Source of the DNA: Bacteroidales bacterium
GTDB lineage: Bacteria; Bacteroidota; Bacteroidia; Bacteroidales; DTGW01
Length of the DNA stretch: 46,537 bases
Direction of reading: 5' to 3'
Assembly (NCBI GenBank): GCA_026416115.1
Contig: JAOAFU010000166.1
Location: forward strand, 1 to 46,537
Part shown: piece by piece, positions 9,468 through 20,659 of the stretch
Layout: the number at the start of each line of letters is the position of its first letter
Numbering within the stretch: the stretch's first letter is position 1
Position numbers and translations under genes: made by a program
Notes under the pieces: generated by a model
What the model saw: the letters and a program-made list of their open reading frames with translations, nothing else
What the model was told of the DNA's origin: nothing
Databases searched by the model: none

Positions 9468-10637
9468 ATGGATAAACCCAAAGATACGTTAGTTGCTAAA
9501 ACTTTTTACGGATTGGAAGATCTATTAGCCAAAGAACTAGAAGATTTAGGGGCAACTAATATACGAAAAGCAAATCGTGCTGTATATTTCGACGGGGACA
9601 AACAGATGATGTATTTGGCTAATTATCATCTTCGAACAGCTATTAGCATATTAAAACCTATCGATAATTTTGAAAGTAAAGATGAGAACGACCTCTACCA
9701 AAAGGTAAAAAATCGCATTGCATGGGATAATTATTTTACCAATAAACACACTTTCTCGGTCGAAGCAACAGTCCATTCGTCCGTTTTTCGTCATTCTCAA
9801 TATGCTATACTTCGTGTAAAAGATGCCATTGTCGATTACTTTAGAGAAAAGACCGGCAAACGACCATATATTGATACCGAGAACCCCGATATTTTAATCA
9901 ATCTTTATATATCTGAAAGACAATGCACCATTTCATTTAATTCTTCGGGCGAACCCCTATTTAAGCGCGGTTACCGAGTTGCAACTTCCATCGCTCCCTT
10001 AAACGAGGTGCTTGCAGCCGGTATAGTAATGCTATCGGGTTGGCATCCATCACAAAACTTAATTGATCCTATGTGTGGGTCGGGAACTATTTTGATAGAA
10101 GCAGCCTTAATAGCCCATCAATTACCCCCAGGAATTTTTCGAAAAAAGTTTGGCTTTGAAACATGGCCCGACTTTGACGCAGAAATTTTTGAAAAAATAA
10201 CTAAAGACGAAAAAGAAAACGTTGACACCTCATCATTCTGCTCAATTATTGGCATGGATGTTGATGATAGTGCACTAACAAAAGCCCGGCTTAACGTAAA
10301 AAATGCGTTTCTAAATCCATACATCCACCTGAAAGTGGCCGATTTCTTTGAATATACCCCACCTTTCAGGGAAGGAGTGGTAATAACAAACCCACCGTAT
10401 GGTAAACGAATAAAAAAAGAAGATATTGAAAATTTTTATAAACGTCTGGGCGATAAACTAAAAAAAGACTACACAGGATTTAATGTGTGGATTATTTCTA
10501 ACAACCTCCAAGCTATGAAAAACGTAGGACTACATCCTGCAAAAAAAATTAAATTATATAACGGCCCCGATATCTGCACATTAAACTGTTACGAAATTTA
10601 CGAAGGAACTAAAAAAACAAGTAAACATAAACCTTAA
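9468..10637 (+). CDS. THUMP-domain class I SAM-dependent RNA methyltransferase (RlmL N-terminal-half / YpsC-like)
   Basis: 389 aa; THUMP region, LIDPMCGSGTILIEAALIA and VITNPPYGKRI (NPPY motif). Confidence 0.92.
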   Translation: MDKPKDTLVAKTFYGLEDLLAKELEDLGATNIRKANRAVYFDGDKQMMYLANYHLRTAISILKPIDNFESKDENDLYQKVKNRIAWDNYFTNKHTFSVEATVHSSVFRHSQYAILRVKDAIVDYFREKTGKRPYIDTENPDILINLYISERQCTISFNSSGEPLFKRGYRVATSIAPLNEVLAAGIVMLSGWHPSQNLIDPMCGSGTILIEAALIAHQLPPGIFRKKFGFETWPDFDAEIFEKITKDEKENVDTSSFCSIIGMDVDDSALTKARLNVKNAFLNPYIHLKVADFFEYTPPFREGVVITNPPYGKRIKKEDIENFYKRLGDKLKKDYTGFNVWIISNNLQAMKNVGLHPAKKIKLYNGPDICTLNCYEIYEGTKKTSKHKP

Positions 10638-10786
10638 TAGATTGTTAATAAAAAAACTATACTTATTAGATTATGTTTTTTAATGGAGAAAATACTCAAT
10701 TAATAAACGTTTAATTTTAGTATAACTTGGATTTGGAAATTTAGTGGTAAATTTGTATAAACCCTTAACCAAACTTAAAACCACAT

Positions 10787-13246
10787 ATGTTTTCCTTACG
10801 AAGCCGAATATTATATACGTTATATTTTTTAATAATACTGAACCTAAACATCTTAGGACAAACCACTCGAATAAAGGGAATTGTTAAAGACGCTCAAACC
10901 GGGGAACCTATAGCCTACGCTTCGATATTCGTAAAAGGTACTTCGATTGTAACTTTTACAAACGACTCGGGTGCATATCTGCTCGAAACCAAACAAAAAA
11001 TAGATTCAATTACCGTATCTTTTCTTGGTTATCGAAGCCAAACCGAAGCAGTCGAACGCGGTGTTACACAAATCATTAATTTTAACCTGCAACCCAATGT
11101 GCTGGTTTTTAATGAAGTAGTTGTGCGACCCGGCGAAAACCCTGCACATCGGATTCTGCGAGCTATTCAGAAAAACAAAAAAAGAAACCAGCTTCAGTAT
11201 ACTACAATCGAGTACAATCGGTATAGCAAGGTTCTTATCTCGCTTAACAATATTGACGATAAATTTAAAAACCGTAAGATCCTTCAGCCATTTAAGTTTG
11301 TTTTCGAGAATGTAGATACCAACAGCTATACAGGTAATGTATACCTACCCATCATTCTTGCCGAAAGTTCAGTAGATGTTTATCAATCGGTTACTCCTCC
11401 ATTACGCAAAGAAGTTGTAAAGGCGACAAAAATATCGGGTATTCAGGATCAAAATATTTTAAACTTTTTTGGCGGGCTCGACCAAAGCTTTAACATATAT
11501 AACGATTATATGGATTTTTATACCGAATCGGGCTTTGTCAGTCCAATTTCACGCGACGGACTACTCTTTTATAAGTATTACCTGGTAGATAGTGCCTATC
11601 GAAACGGACATAAATGTTACAACATTTCGTTCAAACCCCGTAGAAAACAAGAACGTACATTTTTTGGCGATTTTTGGGTAGTCGACACAGTTTTTGCCAT
11701 TCAGCAACTTTCGATGCGGATAAACCCCCAGGCAAACCTAAACTTTATTACCGACCTCTATGCCGAGTATAACTATATCCCTTTGAACGATAGTACATGG
11801 GTAATTAGTCGAGAATTTGTACAGGCAGACATTAATCTTACCGAATCGAAAAAACTTAAAGGCTTGCAAGGGAAGAAAACCATAATTTTTTCGGGTTATA
11901 AAACTACCCCAACAATTCCGGAACAAATACTTGCTAAAAAAGAAGACATTATCGTGTCCGACTCGGCCATCAATTCTAAAATAATCGAAAAGTATCGCCC
12001 TGTTGCCTTGTCGACTAAAGAAGAGAAAACCTATACAATGGTCGATTCGATAAAAAATGTTCCTGCTTTTAAATCGACATATAATACAATCAAAACAGTA
12101 GTTGAAGCTCATTATTCGTTCGACAAGTTTAAAATTGGGCCCTATTTCTCATTCTACAGTTACAACAAAGTTGAAGGACACCGGTTCCGTATTGGGGGGG
12201 TCACGAGTGAAGATTTTAGCCAGCGCATTCAAGTAACCGGCTATGTTGCTTATGGAAGCGAGGATAAAGAGTTTAAATATTACGGGAATTTAATGTACCT
12301 GCTAAGTCGTCAACCTTATGTAAAACTCACTGCTCTTCATCGGCACGATGTAAGTCAAATATACTTAGCACCGGGTGAATTGTTAAACGAAAATATCGTA
12401 TCTTCTTTTTTCAGAAGAGCCGAATTTACTAAGTTACAAATGATAGACAATTCAGCACTTTTGCTTGAAACCGATCTCCATCCAAATCTCTCTGCTCAAT
12501 TTGCTTTAAGTCTTTTTAAAGTCCAGTCGAATAAATATATTCCTTTTATACGTTCAATCGATTCCTCGTGGATCAACCAAATTAATACTACTGAACTTAC
12601 TTTAGGGCTTCATTACGAAAAAGGCCAGAAATTTTATAACACCACCTTCTTCCGTTATCGATATCTCAACGAGCGACCAGCAATCGATTTTACTCTAACC
12701 GGTGGTGTTAAAAATTTTATAGGTGGGCAGTACGACTTTTTAAGAGCCAAAATTAGGTACAGCCAATATCTTAAAACAAACCCATTCGGGTACAACAAAT
12801 ACTATATCGAGGTGGGCAAAATTTTTGGGACAGTACCATGGCCTTTGCTCAATGTTTATAAAGGAAACGAAACATATGGTTTTAATTCAACCGCTTTTAA
12901 CCTAATGAACTATTATGAGTTTGTGGCAAGCGAATTCGTAACCCTATCTACCGAACAACATTTTCAGGGCATCTTTTTCAATTACATCCCTTTTTTACGA
13001 AAGTTGAAATGGCGCGAGGTTGCTACTCTGAAAATAACTATGGGTAGTTTGGACAGTAAAAGTAAAAACCTATTTCTCTTACCTTCGTACATGCACGTAG
13101 TAGATCGTCCTTATACTGAAGTAGGCGTGGGTATTGAAAATATTTTTAAATTTATCCGCATCGATGCCATTTATCGAGCCTCTTATCAAAAAAATCCTAA
13201 TATCGAAAAATTTGGTATCCGTGCAAGTCTACAATTTATTCTTTAG
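10787..13246 (+). CDS. DUF5686 outer-membrane-like protein with N-terminal carboxypeptidase-regulatory-like domain
   Basis: 819 aa; TRIKGIVKDAQTGEPIAYASIFVKGT (CarboxypepD_reg-like), then a beta-rich DUF5686-type region. Confidence 0.85.
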   Translation: MFSLRSRILYTLYFLIILNLNILGQTTRIKGIVKDAQTGEPIAYASIFVKGTSIVTFTNDSGAYLLETKQKIDSITVSFLGYRSQTEAVERGVTQIINFNLQPNVLVFNEVVVRPGENPAHRILRAIQKNKKRNQLQYTTIEYNRYSKVLISLNNIDDKFKNRKILQPFKFVFENVDTNSYTGNVYLPIILAESSVDVYQSVTPPLRKEVVKATKISGIQDQNILNFFGGLDQSFNIYNDYMDFYTESGFVSPISRDGLLFYKYYLVDSAYRNGHKCYNISFKPRRKQERTFFGDFWVVDTVFAIQQLSMRINPQANLNFITDLYAEYNYIPLNDSTWVISREFVQADINLTESKKLKGLQGKKTIIFSGYKTTPTIPEQILAKKEDIIVSDSAINSKIIEKYRPVALSTKEEKTYTMVDSIKNVPAFKSTYNTIKTVVEAHYSFDKFKIGPYFSFYSYNKVEGHRFRIGGVTSEDFSQRIQVTGYVAYGSEDKEFKYYGNLMYLLSRQPYVKLTALHRHDVSQIYLAPGELLNENIVSSFFRRAEFTKLQMIDNSALLLETDLHPNLSAQFALSLFKVQSNKYIPFIRSIDSSWINQINTTELTLGLHYEKGQKFYNTTFFRYRYLNERPAIDFTLTGGVKNFIGGQYDFLRAKIRYSQYLKTNPFGYNKYYIEVGKIFGTVPWPLLNVYKGNETYGFNSTAFNLMNYYEFVASEFVTLSTEQHFQGIFFNYIPFLRKLKWREVATLKITMGSLDSKSKNLFLLPSYMHVVDRPYTEVGVGIENIFKFIRIDAIYRASYQKNPNIEKFGIRASLQFIL

Positions 13247-13558
13247 GTTCATGAACTTTATCTTAGATTCGATTGTTAAAGTCTTGATAAGAATTTATTG
13301 TGAAGATAATAAGCAAAATTCGATTGTTTTACTGGATGTTTTAACTGTAAAAACTTGAAAACAAAAATGTGGAATTAAGGTTATCGAAATTAAAACCAAC
13401 CAAATATTTTTTCAATTCTCTTGCACAAGGGTGATATTTACAACCCAAATAATTTATTAACCATTTCTACTTTAAAAAATTTTTGTATAACCTTCGAAAT
13501 ATGAAATGGCTAATAATCCTATAAAAATAAAAATATTATTCTTGTGAAATTATTTTTT

Positions 13559-13566
13559 TATATTTG
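13559..13566 (+). promoter_or_regulatory. Candidate -7 box upstream of siaB-like gene
   Basis: TATATTTG 49 bp upstream of the ATG; no convincing -33 element. Confidence 0.3.
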
Positions 13567-13615
13567 TTGAAGTAAAGTAACCTTATCCGCAAGTACTAAC
13601 CTGGCACCTAAACTT

Positions 13616-14173
13616 ATGCATTTTAATTTTGATGAGTATTACAATAAATTAAATGATGATGGCGAGGTTATATTAGCCTATCATGGTACAATAACAGCAG
13701 ATGGCATAAATGGAGTGCTAGAGGCTGTGGAGTCAAAACTCGATGGAATGGGAATTGACCCCAAAGTTAAAAAGAAAGTATATAATGTATTGGTTGAAGG
13801 TTTACAAAATCTTTACCACCATATTGATGAACTGCCTCAAGATTTTGCCCCACAATTTGCACACAAGTTTGGTGTTGTAGTAGTTCGAAAAAAAGAAGAA
13901 TGTATAAAAATTACTCTGGGAAATTTTATTAATGTTAAAAAAACAGCTTATCTTAAAGATAAAATTGACAAAATAAACTCCTTATCGGAGGATGAACTAA
14001 AAGATATGTACAAGTTTATTCTTAATCATCAAAAGTTGTCTGTTAAAGGCGGTGGTGGCTTAGGTTTATTGGATATGGCACGTAAATCGGGAAATAAACT
14101 TGGATATGAGTTCTTCGAATTTAATTCAGATTATCAATTTTTTAGTCTTGATATTACTATTAATTATGTATAA
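13616..14173 (+). CDS. SiaB family protein kinase
   Basis: 185 aa; GHKL-like N-box VYNVLVEGLQNLYHH and glycine-rich VKGGGGLGLLDMARKSG; immediately upstream of a SiaC-family gene. Confidence 0.85.
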   Translation: MHFNFDEYYNKLNDDGEVILAYHGTITADGINGVLEAVESKLDGMGIDPKVKKKVYNVLVEGLQNLYHHIDELPQDFAPQFAHKFGVVVVRKKEECIKITLGNFINVKKTAYLKDKIDKINSLSEDELKDMYKFILNHQKLSVKGGGGLGLLDMARKSGNKLGYEFFEFNSDYQFFSLDITINYV

Positions 14174-14192
14174 AGTATAAAAGCAGTGTGTT

Positions 14193-14573
14193 ATGGAACC
14201 ATTGATTATTGAAGGTACAGCAAAAACCCCAACGGTGAATTTCAATGCATCGGAAGGATTAATTGAAATTAAAGGACGCTCCATCCCCGAGAACTCTATA
14301 GAGTTTTATAAACCTCTTGTTGATTGGTTAGAAGAATACTCCAAATCGCCTGCGCCCCATACAACCGTAAATATTCAGCTGGAGTATTTTAATACCAGTT
14401 CGTCGAAATGTATTCTCGACGTATTTAAGAAGCTCGAAGCTATTTACAAAAACAAAAACGATGTGAAAATTAACTGGTACTACGAAGAGGATGACGAAGA
14501 TATGCTTGAAGCAGGTGAAGATTATGAATCAATTATCCGTGTACCCTTCAATATGATCGAAATAGTAGATTAA
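14193..14573 (+). CDS. SiaC family regulatory phosphoprotein (DUF1987), paralogue 2
   Basis: 126 aa; IEIKGRSIPENSIEFYKPLVDWL and LEYFNTSSSKCILDVF containing Thr68. Confidence 0.9.
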   Translation: MEPLIIEGTAKTPTVNFNASEGLIEIKGRSIPENSIEFYKPLVDWLEEYSKSPAPHTTVNIQLEYFNTSSSKCILDVFKKLEAIYKNKNDVKINWYYEEDDEDMLEAGEDYESIIRVPFNMIEIVD

Positions 14574-14631
14574 TATTAGGCTACATACACGTAAAACAAA
14601 ATAATAATTCCTTTCGAAATATTTCTGATGC

Positions 14632-14656
14632 GATGCCGTAAAGGCATCTTTTTTTT
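14632..14656 (+). terminator. Rho-independent terminator after siaB-siaC
   Basis: GATGCC-GTAAA-GGCATC stem-loop followed by a T tract. Confidence 0.85.
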
Positions 14657-14684
14657 ACTATTGCAACCCGATTAGCAAAAATGT

Positions 14685-14706
14685 AAAATGCACTTCAATG
14701 CATTTT
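14685..14706. terminator. AT-rich hairpin, likely terminator for the convergent oxidoreductase operon
   Basis: AAAATGCA-CTTCAA-TGCATTTT perfect inverted repeat between convergent genes. Confidence 0.5.
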
Positions 14707-14764
14707 TGTACAGTTTTTAGCGCGCTTTTGTATGTTACAAACTATTTGAGTAGTAGAAAAAAAA

Positions 14765-15706
14765 TTATAATAAAACAGCTATTTTTCCTTTTGTCCTCCC
14801 GGTCTCGATTTGACGATGAGCAGCCTGTATCTCTTCGAAAGAGTAGATAGAAGAAAGATGAGGAATAATCTGATTGTTTTCGAGCATTTGGGCAATAACT
14901 TTCATATCATTACCATTCGACTCAACGAGCATGGTATAACCATTTTTACCAGTAGCTTTTGATTTCTCGATAACACCGGCACTTTTATTTGAAGGCAAAC
15001 AAATATAAGTTCCTCCCATTTTAAGTGTTTTCAAAGAGCGCTCGATATAATCTCCACCAATTGCATCGAGTACAAAATCGAGTTCTGAAATCTTATCTTC
15101 AAAATTAACAGTTTGATAATCAATAACTTCGTTGGCACCTATTGAAGATACAAAATCAGTATTTTCCTTAGAACAAGTAGCTACTACATAAGCACCTATC
15201 TGCTTGGATATTTGGACTGCAAAATGACCAACACCACCTGCTGCTGCATGAATAAGTATTCTATCGTTTTTGGAGAGTCGGGCAACCTTAGTCAAAGCCT
15301 GCCAAGCGGTTAAAGCTGCCAGGCAAGAAGCTGCGGCCTGCGTATGCGAGATATTCCGGGGTTTACGAGCCAAATGTTCTGCCTTACAAGTAACATACTC
15401 GGCATAAGCTTTTCCATGCCCAGGAAAGTTGATCATGCCAAAAACCTCATCCCCAACTTTAAACTCCTCAACACGAGCACCTACTTCGACAATTTCGCCC
15501 GAAATATCCCATCCAAGAATAATAGGTACTTCGGAGACTAAACGAGCATAAAGCCCAATGCCCATTCGAGTTTTAACATCAATTGGATTAATGCTAATAG
15601 CTTTTACCTTTACAACAACCTCGTCGTCGGCAGCTATTGGTTTGGGAATCTCATCAAATTGAAGTTTTTCAACACCTCCAGGCTCGGTTAAAATTACAGC
15701 TTTCAT
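14765..15706 (-). CDS. NADP-dependent oxidoreductase, zinc-binding/quinone-oxidoreductase (MDR) family
   Basis: MKAVILTEPGGVEKLQFDEIPKP, ILIHAAAGGVGHFAVQISKQIGAYVVAT. Confidence 0.93.
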   Translation of the reverse strand: MKAVILTEPGGVEKLQFDEIPKPIAADDEVVVKVKAISINPIDVKTRMGIGLYARLVSEVPIILGWDISGEIVEVGARVEEFKVGDEVFGMINFPGHGKAYAEYVTCKAEHLARKPRNISHTQAAASCLAALTAWQALTKVARLSKNDRILIHAAAGGVGHFAVQISKQIGAYVVATCSKENTDFVSSIGANEVIDYQTVNFEDKISELDFVLDAIGGDYIERSLKTLKMGGTYICLPSNKSAGVIEKSKATGKNGYTMLVESNGNDMKVIAQMLENNQIIPHLSSIYSFEEIQAAHRQIETGRTKGKIAVLL

Positions 15707-15739
15707 ACAGCCTTTTACTCAATAACAATAAATCCATGC

Positions 15740-16300
15740 TCAATGTTGTAAATGTTCGAGCAGTATTTTCAGTCCGATAGCCATTAAAATAATTCCTCCT
15801 AAGAATTCAACTTTGTTACCAATGTGCTGGCCAAGTTTTTTACCAAAAAGCATTCCAAGCATGGAAAAAATGTAAGTTGTTGCGCCAATAATCAGTAATA
15901 CCATCGGTATATGAACTTTTAAAAAGGCAAAAGTAATACCGATGACGAAAGCATCCATCGTAGTTGCCAAAGAGAGTGAGATGATCACTTTAGGATCGTT
16001 TATATTAAGGGACGAGTCATTTTTTTCATGGTTCCATGCATCCAAAACCATTTTAATTCCAATTATCCAAAGCAAAACAAAAGCTATCCAATGATCGATG
16101 GATACCACGTAATTGCTAATGGTTATTCCTAAAAACCAACCCAATAGAGGCATTAAAGCCTGAAAAATTGCAAAAACTATTGCAATACGAGTAGCTGCTA
16201 GAAACTGAATATTTTTTTCTTTGATACCGCAAGAAAGAGATACAGCAAAAGTGTCGAACGAAAGACCAATACTTACAAAAAGAACCGCAAAAAAATCCAT
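15740..16300 (-). CDS. mntP: Manganese efflux pump MntP
   Basis: 186 aa, six TM-like segments; IGLSFDTFAVSLSCGI and SLATTMDAFVIGITFAF conserved Asp motifs. Confidence 0.9.
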   Translation of the reverse strand: MDFFAVLFVSIGLSFDTFAVSLSCGIKEKNIQFLAATRIAIVFAIFQALMPLLGWFLGITISNYVVSIDHWIAFVLLWIIGIKMVLDAWNHEKNDSSLNINDPKVIISLSLATTMDAFVIGITFAFLKVHIPMVLLIIGATTYIFSMLGMLFGKKLGQHIGNKVEFLGGIILMAIGLKILLEHLQH

Positions 16301-16302
16301 TT

Positions 16303-17517
16303 TTATATTAAACGCTTGAGTTGAGCAATATAAAAACCATCGAAATCCGTTTGTGATGGCCTAATATGTTGTTCTTTAACAAGTTCAAATGTTCCCTTTT
16401 TTTTCTCGAGGAAACGTTTAATCTGTTCCTGATTTTCTGATGGTAGAATACTACAAGTGGCATACACTACTATTCCGTCTTTTTTCACAAGATCGGCATA
16501 GCTGTTTAAAACATTAGATTGAATTTTAAGCAGGTTATGAAGGCGTTCGGTATTCATTTTCCACTTAATTTCAGGATTTCGTCTAATCGAGCCAGTACCT
16601 GAACAGGGAGCATCGATGAGTACCCGATCGAAACTCTCTTTCATACGCTTGGTATCTTTGGTACTTTCGATTGCTCTGACTTCGACCATATCAACTCCGG
16701 CACGTGCCAAACGATTTTTTAGCTCAGCGAGCTTGTTTTTTTGAGTATCGAATGCTATTATTTTCCCTTTATTTTGCATTAAACTAGCCAAATGTAAAGT
16801 TTTTCCCCCTGCACCTGCACACATATCGGCTACTCGCATTCCGGGTTTTACCTCAAGAGCCATAGCAATTAGCTGCGAGCCTGCATCCTGTACCTCAAAA
16901 TAACCCTCTTTAAACAAGGATGAAGAATAAATATTAGTTCTTGTCTTTATCAGGAGAGCATCGGGAGCACCTTCAACAAACTGGTTGTCAAAGCCTTCGG
17001 CTTTTAGCTTATGCGATAAATCGGTTGGTTTAATTTTTAGTCTGTTTGCCCGAATATAAATAGGAGCGGGCTTATTCATGGCTTTTAACTCATCCTCCCA
17101 CTCTGCTCCATAAGCTAAAAAACCCATCTGGTCGAGCCAATCGGGAACAGAGTATCTTATTTTCCTAATATTCGATAAGGTCTCGAGCTGTGTCTTTATA
17201 TATGTTGTATCAATGTTTCTTAACTGGGGTATTTTGGGTATTTCTAGTTGCTTAATTACTAGATAGGTACCCAAAAGTTGATAATAGTCAACTGGACGTG
17301 TAACAGGAAAATTATTATGTATTTCGAGTAATAAACGCCACCATCGAACTAATTCGTAACTTATTTCAACTATATTTCCGCGATCATACTCTTCAGTAAC
17401 TCGATTGTTTTTAAATTCGTAGTAGATTACTTTATCCATCAGATGATTATTCTCCATCACCTTTCGGACTATCTCCACGATATGCTGTGCTTGCAGAGGA
17501 GTGATAACAATAGGCAT
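16303..17517 (-). CDS. RsmB/NOP family class I SAM-dependent RNA methyltransferase
   Basis: VADMCAGAGGKTLHLASLM, DAPCSGTGSIRRNPE, YATCSILPSENQEQI. Confidence 0.93.
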   Translation of the reverse strand: MPIVITPLQAQHIVEIVRKVMENNHLMDKVIYYEFKNNRVTEEYDRGNIVEISYELVRWWRLLLEIHNNFPVTRPVDYYQLLGTYLVIKQLEIPKIPQLRNIDTTYIKTQLETLSNIRKIRYSVPDWLDQMGFLAYGAEWEDELKAMNKPAPIYIRANRLKIKPTDLSHKLKAEGFDNQFVEGAPDALLIKTRTNIYSSSLFKEGYFEVQDAGSQLIAMALEVKPGMRVADMCAGAGGKTLHLASLMQNKGKIIAFDTQKNKLAELKNRLARAGVDMVEVRAIESTKDTKRMKESFDRVLIDAPCSGTGSIRRNPEIKWKMNTERLHNLLKIQSNVLNSYADLVKKDGIVVYATCSILPSENQEQIKRFLEKKKGTFELVKEQHIRPSQTDFDGFYIAQLKRLI

Positions 17518-17532
17518 TGTTTATTTTTTTTG

Positions 17533-17540
17533 CAAAACTA
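17533..17540 (-). promoter_or_regulatory. Candidate -7 box for the RsmB-like/mntP/oxidoreductase operon
   Basis: Minus-strand TAGTTTTG 15 bp upstream of the start. Confidence 0.35.
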
Positions 17541-17672
17541 ATGATTTTGTCCGTTTAACAAAATGAATTACTGCACTTAAAAGTTGGGGGGTGATATCAA
17601 AGAAAAACGAGGGGTATATGACTTTAAATTCAAATTAAGCAGAAAAAGGAATTTAAAATCAATATATTAAAA

Positions 17673-17703
17673 AACAAGGCAACCTAAGAAAGATTGCCTT
17701 GTT
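17673..17703 (-). terminator. Rho-independent terminator after groL
   Basis: AACAAGGCAA / TTGCCTTGTT 10-bp stem, 11-nt loop, T-rich tail on minus strand. Confidence 0.85.
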
Positions 17704-17728
17704 AAGATTATCATGAATGGATAAATTC

Positions 17729-19369
<1,641 letters not shown>

Positions 19370-19398
19370 TTATTTTTAAACGGTTTTACAAGAATAAA

Positions 19399-19677
19399 TT
19401 AAATTATTGCTAATACATCACTCTGACGCATCATAAGGTAATCCTTACCATCGATGCTTATTTCGGTACCTGCATATTTTCCGTAGAGAACTTCGTCGCC
19501 AACTTTTAATTCCATGGGTTCATCTTTAGTTCCTGCACCAACTGCAACAACTTTTCCGCGCTGAGGTTTTTCTTTTGCGGTGTCGGGAATGATAATACCA
19601 CTTGCAGTCTTCTGTTCTGCTGCCATAGGTTCAATCAGAACCCGGTCGGCTAACGGTTTTATTTTTACTTCTGCCAT
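19399..19677 (-). CDS. groES: Co-chaperonin GroES
   Basis: [17 protein letters not shown]...; start at internal Met11 of the track ORF; immediately upstream of groL. Confidence 0.97.
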   Translation of the reverse strand: MAEVKIKPLADRVLIEPMAAEQKTASGIIIPDTAKEKPQRGKVVAVGAGTKDEPMELKVGDEVLYGKYAGTEISIDGKDYLMMRQSDVLAII

Positions 19678-20024
19678 ATTTGAATGATTTTTATTTGGGT
19701 TAAACATTTAATAGCACATGTTTCGACGTTGGGGGTATACTCAGAAACCATGCCAAATATCCCGACACCTCAAAATTGCATTTTTTTATGACAAAATTTC
19801 AGGTCGTGATTTGTAACATTTAGTCAATCATACAAAACTGTTATTTTATCCTTGAATTACCATTGGAAACATAGGTAAACCCATTTCATGTAATCTAATT
19901 TTTGTATACATAAACCAAACATAATTGCTTTCTGGTATGATCGTTTACATTATGAGGATCCTATTATTTATAAAAATTCATTATTTATTTCAAAATATTA
20001 AATATTTCAAATAACTGCTATTAG

Positions 20025-20227
20025 ATTTTTTATTGTAAATTTTGGATTAAAAAAATTGAGGAGGACCATGAATTCATCCGAGATAAACTAAACAACATGG
20101 TTTCGAAGCTTTGACTGGAAAAGATGAGAAATGGATTCAAGCAAGAACAAAAGGGCCTGGACATGGTTCAATAACCAGAGCTATCTATACAAGAAAAATT
20201 CTAATTAAAGAAATTATCAAATTATGA
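20025..20227 (+). pseudogene. Frameshifted C-terminal relic of a MutH/Sau3AI-family restriction/repair endonuclease
   Basis: Frame starting 20025: IFYCKFWIKKIEEDHEFIRDKLNN(MVSKL*); frame starting 20093: QHGFEALTGKDEKWIQARTKGPGHGSITRAIYTRKILIKEIIKL*. The two pieces concatenate colinearly and resemble the MutH C-terminal pattern (LREDWEELMDMI...ITARHGEYLQIRPKA...RGFYLKKNF). Confidence 0.55.
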
Positions 20228-20254
20228 AAATTCAAATAACACGATATTAATAAT

Positions 20255-20283
20255 AAACTGTCGGTAGAAGATGCCGACAGTTT
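20255..20283. terminator. Hairpin terminator after secG
   Basis: AAACTGTCGG-TAGAAGATG-CCGACAGTTT perfect 10-bp stem 26 bp past the secG stop. Confidence 0.7.
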
Positions 20284-20308
20284 AGATATATAATTTTGAA
20301 AACTAAAA

Positions 20309-20656
20309 TCAGGGTTGTTGTTCGGGCTGCTGCTGAGTAGGCTGATTTTGCTGCGGAGCAGGAATACGTGGGGTATTATTGGGGTTAATAACATTTTTAA
20401 TCTCATCTTCGAGTACCGACTTCTGCTGAACAGCTCCGTGATTACTTTTTACGACATTTGCCAAAATACAAAGAAAAAGTAAAACCCCTACCAATGTCCA
20501 GGTGGCTTTTTCGAGAAAATCGGCAGTTTTACGAACTCCCATTATTTGGCTTCCGGCAAAATTGGCGGCCAATCCACCGCCTTTTGAACTTTGTGCAAGT
20601 ACAAACAAAATAAGAATTACTGCAACAATAATCATTAATACGTATAAGAAAATCAT
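20309..20656 (-). CDS. secG: Preprotein translocase subunit SecG with Pro/Gln-rich C-terminal tail
   Basis: LFVLAQSSKGGGLAANFAGSQIMGVRKTADFLEKATW is SecG-like; tail IPAPQQNQPTQQQPEQQP. Confidence 0.95.
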   Translation of the reverse strand: MIFLYVLMIIVAVILILFVLAQSSKGGGLAANFAGSQIMGVRKTADFLEKATWTLVGVLLFLCILANVVKSNHGAVQQKSVLEDEIKNVINPNNTPRIPAPQQNQPTQQQPEQQP

Positions 20657-20659
20657 ATC

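Noticed and set aside
11738-12112. 124-aa minus-strand ORF inside the DUF5686 gene
   Set aside because: Shadow ORF, Phe/Cys/Arg-rich, no motif, overlaps a convincing coding frame.
13134-13358. 74-aa plus-strand ORF overlapping the end of the DUF5686 gene
   Set aside because: Mostly out-of-frame overlap, no ribosome-binding-site or domain signal; remainder is AT-rich intergenic sequence.
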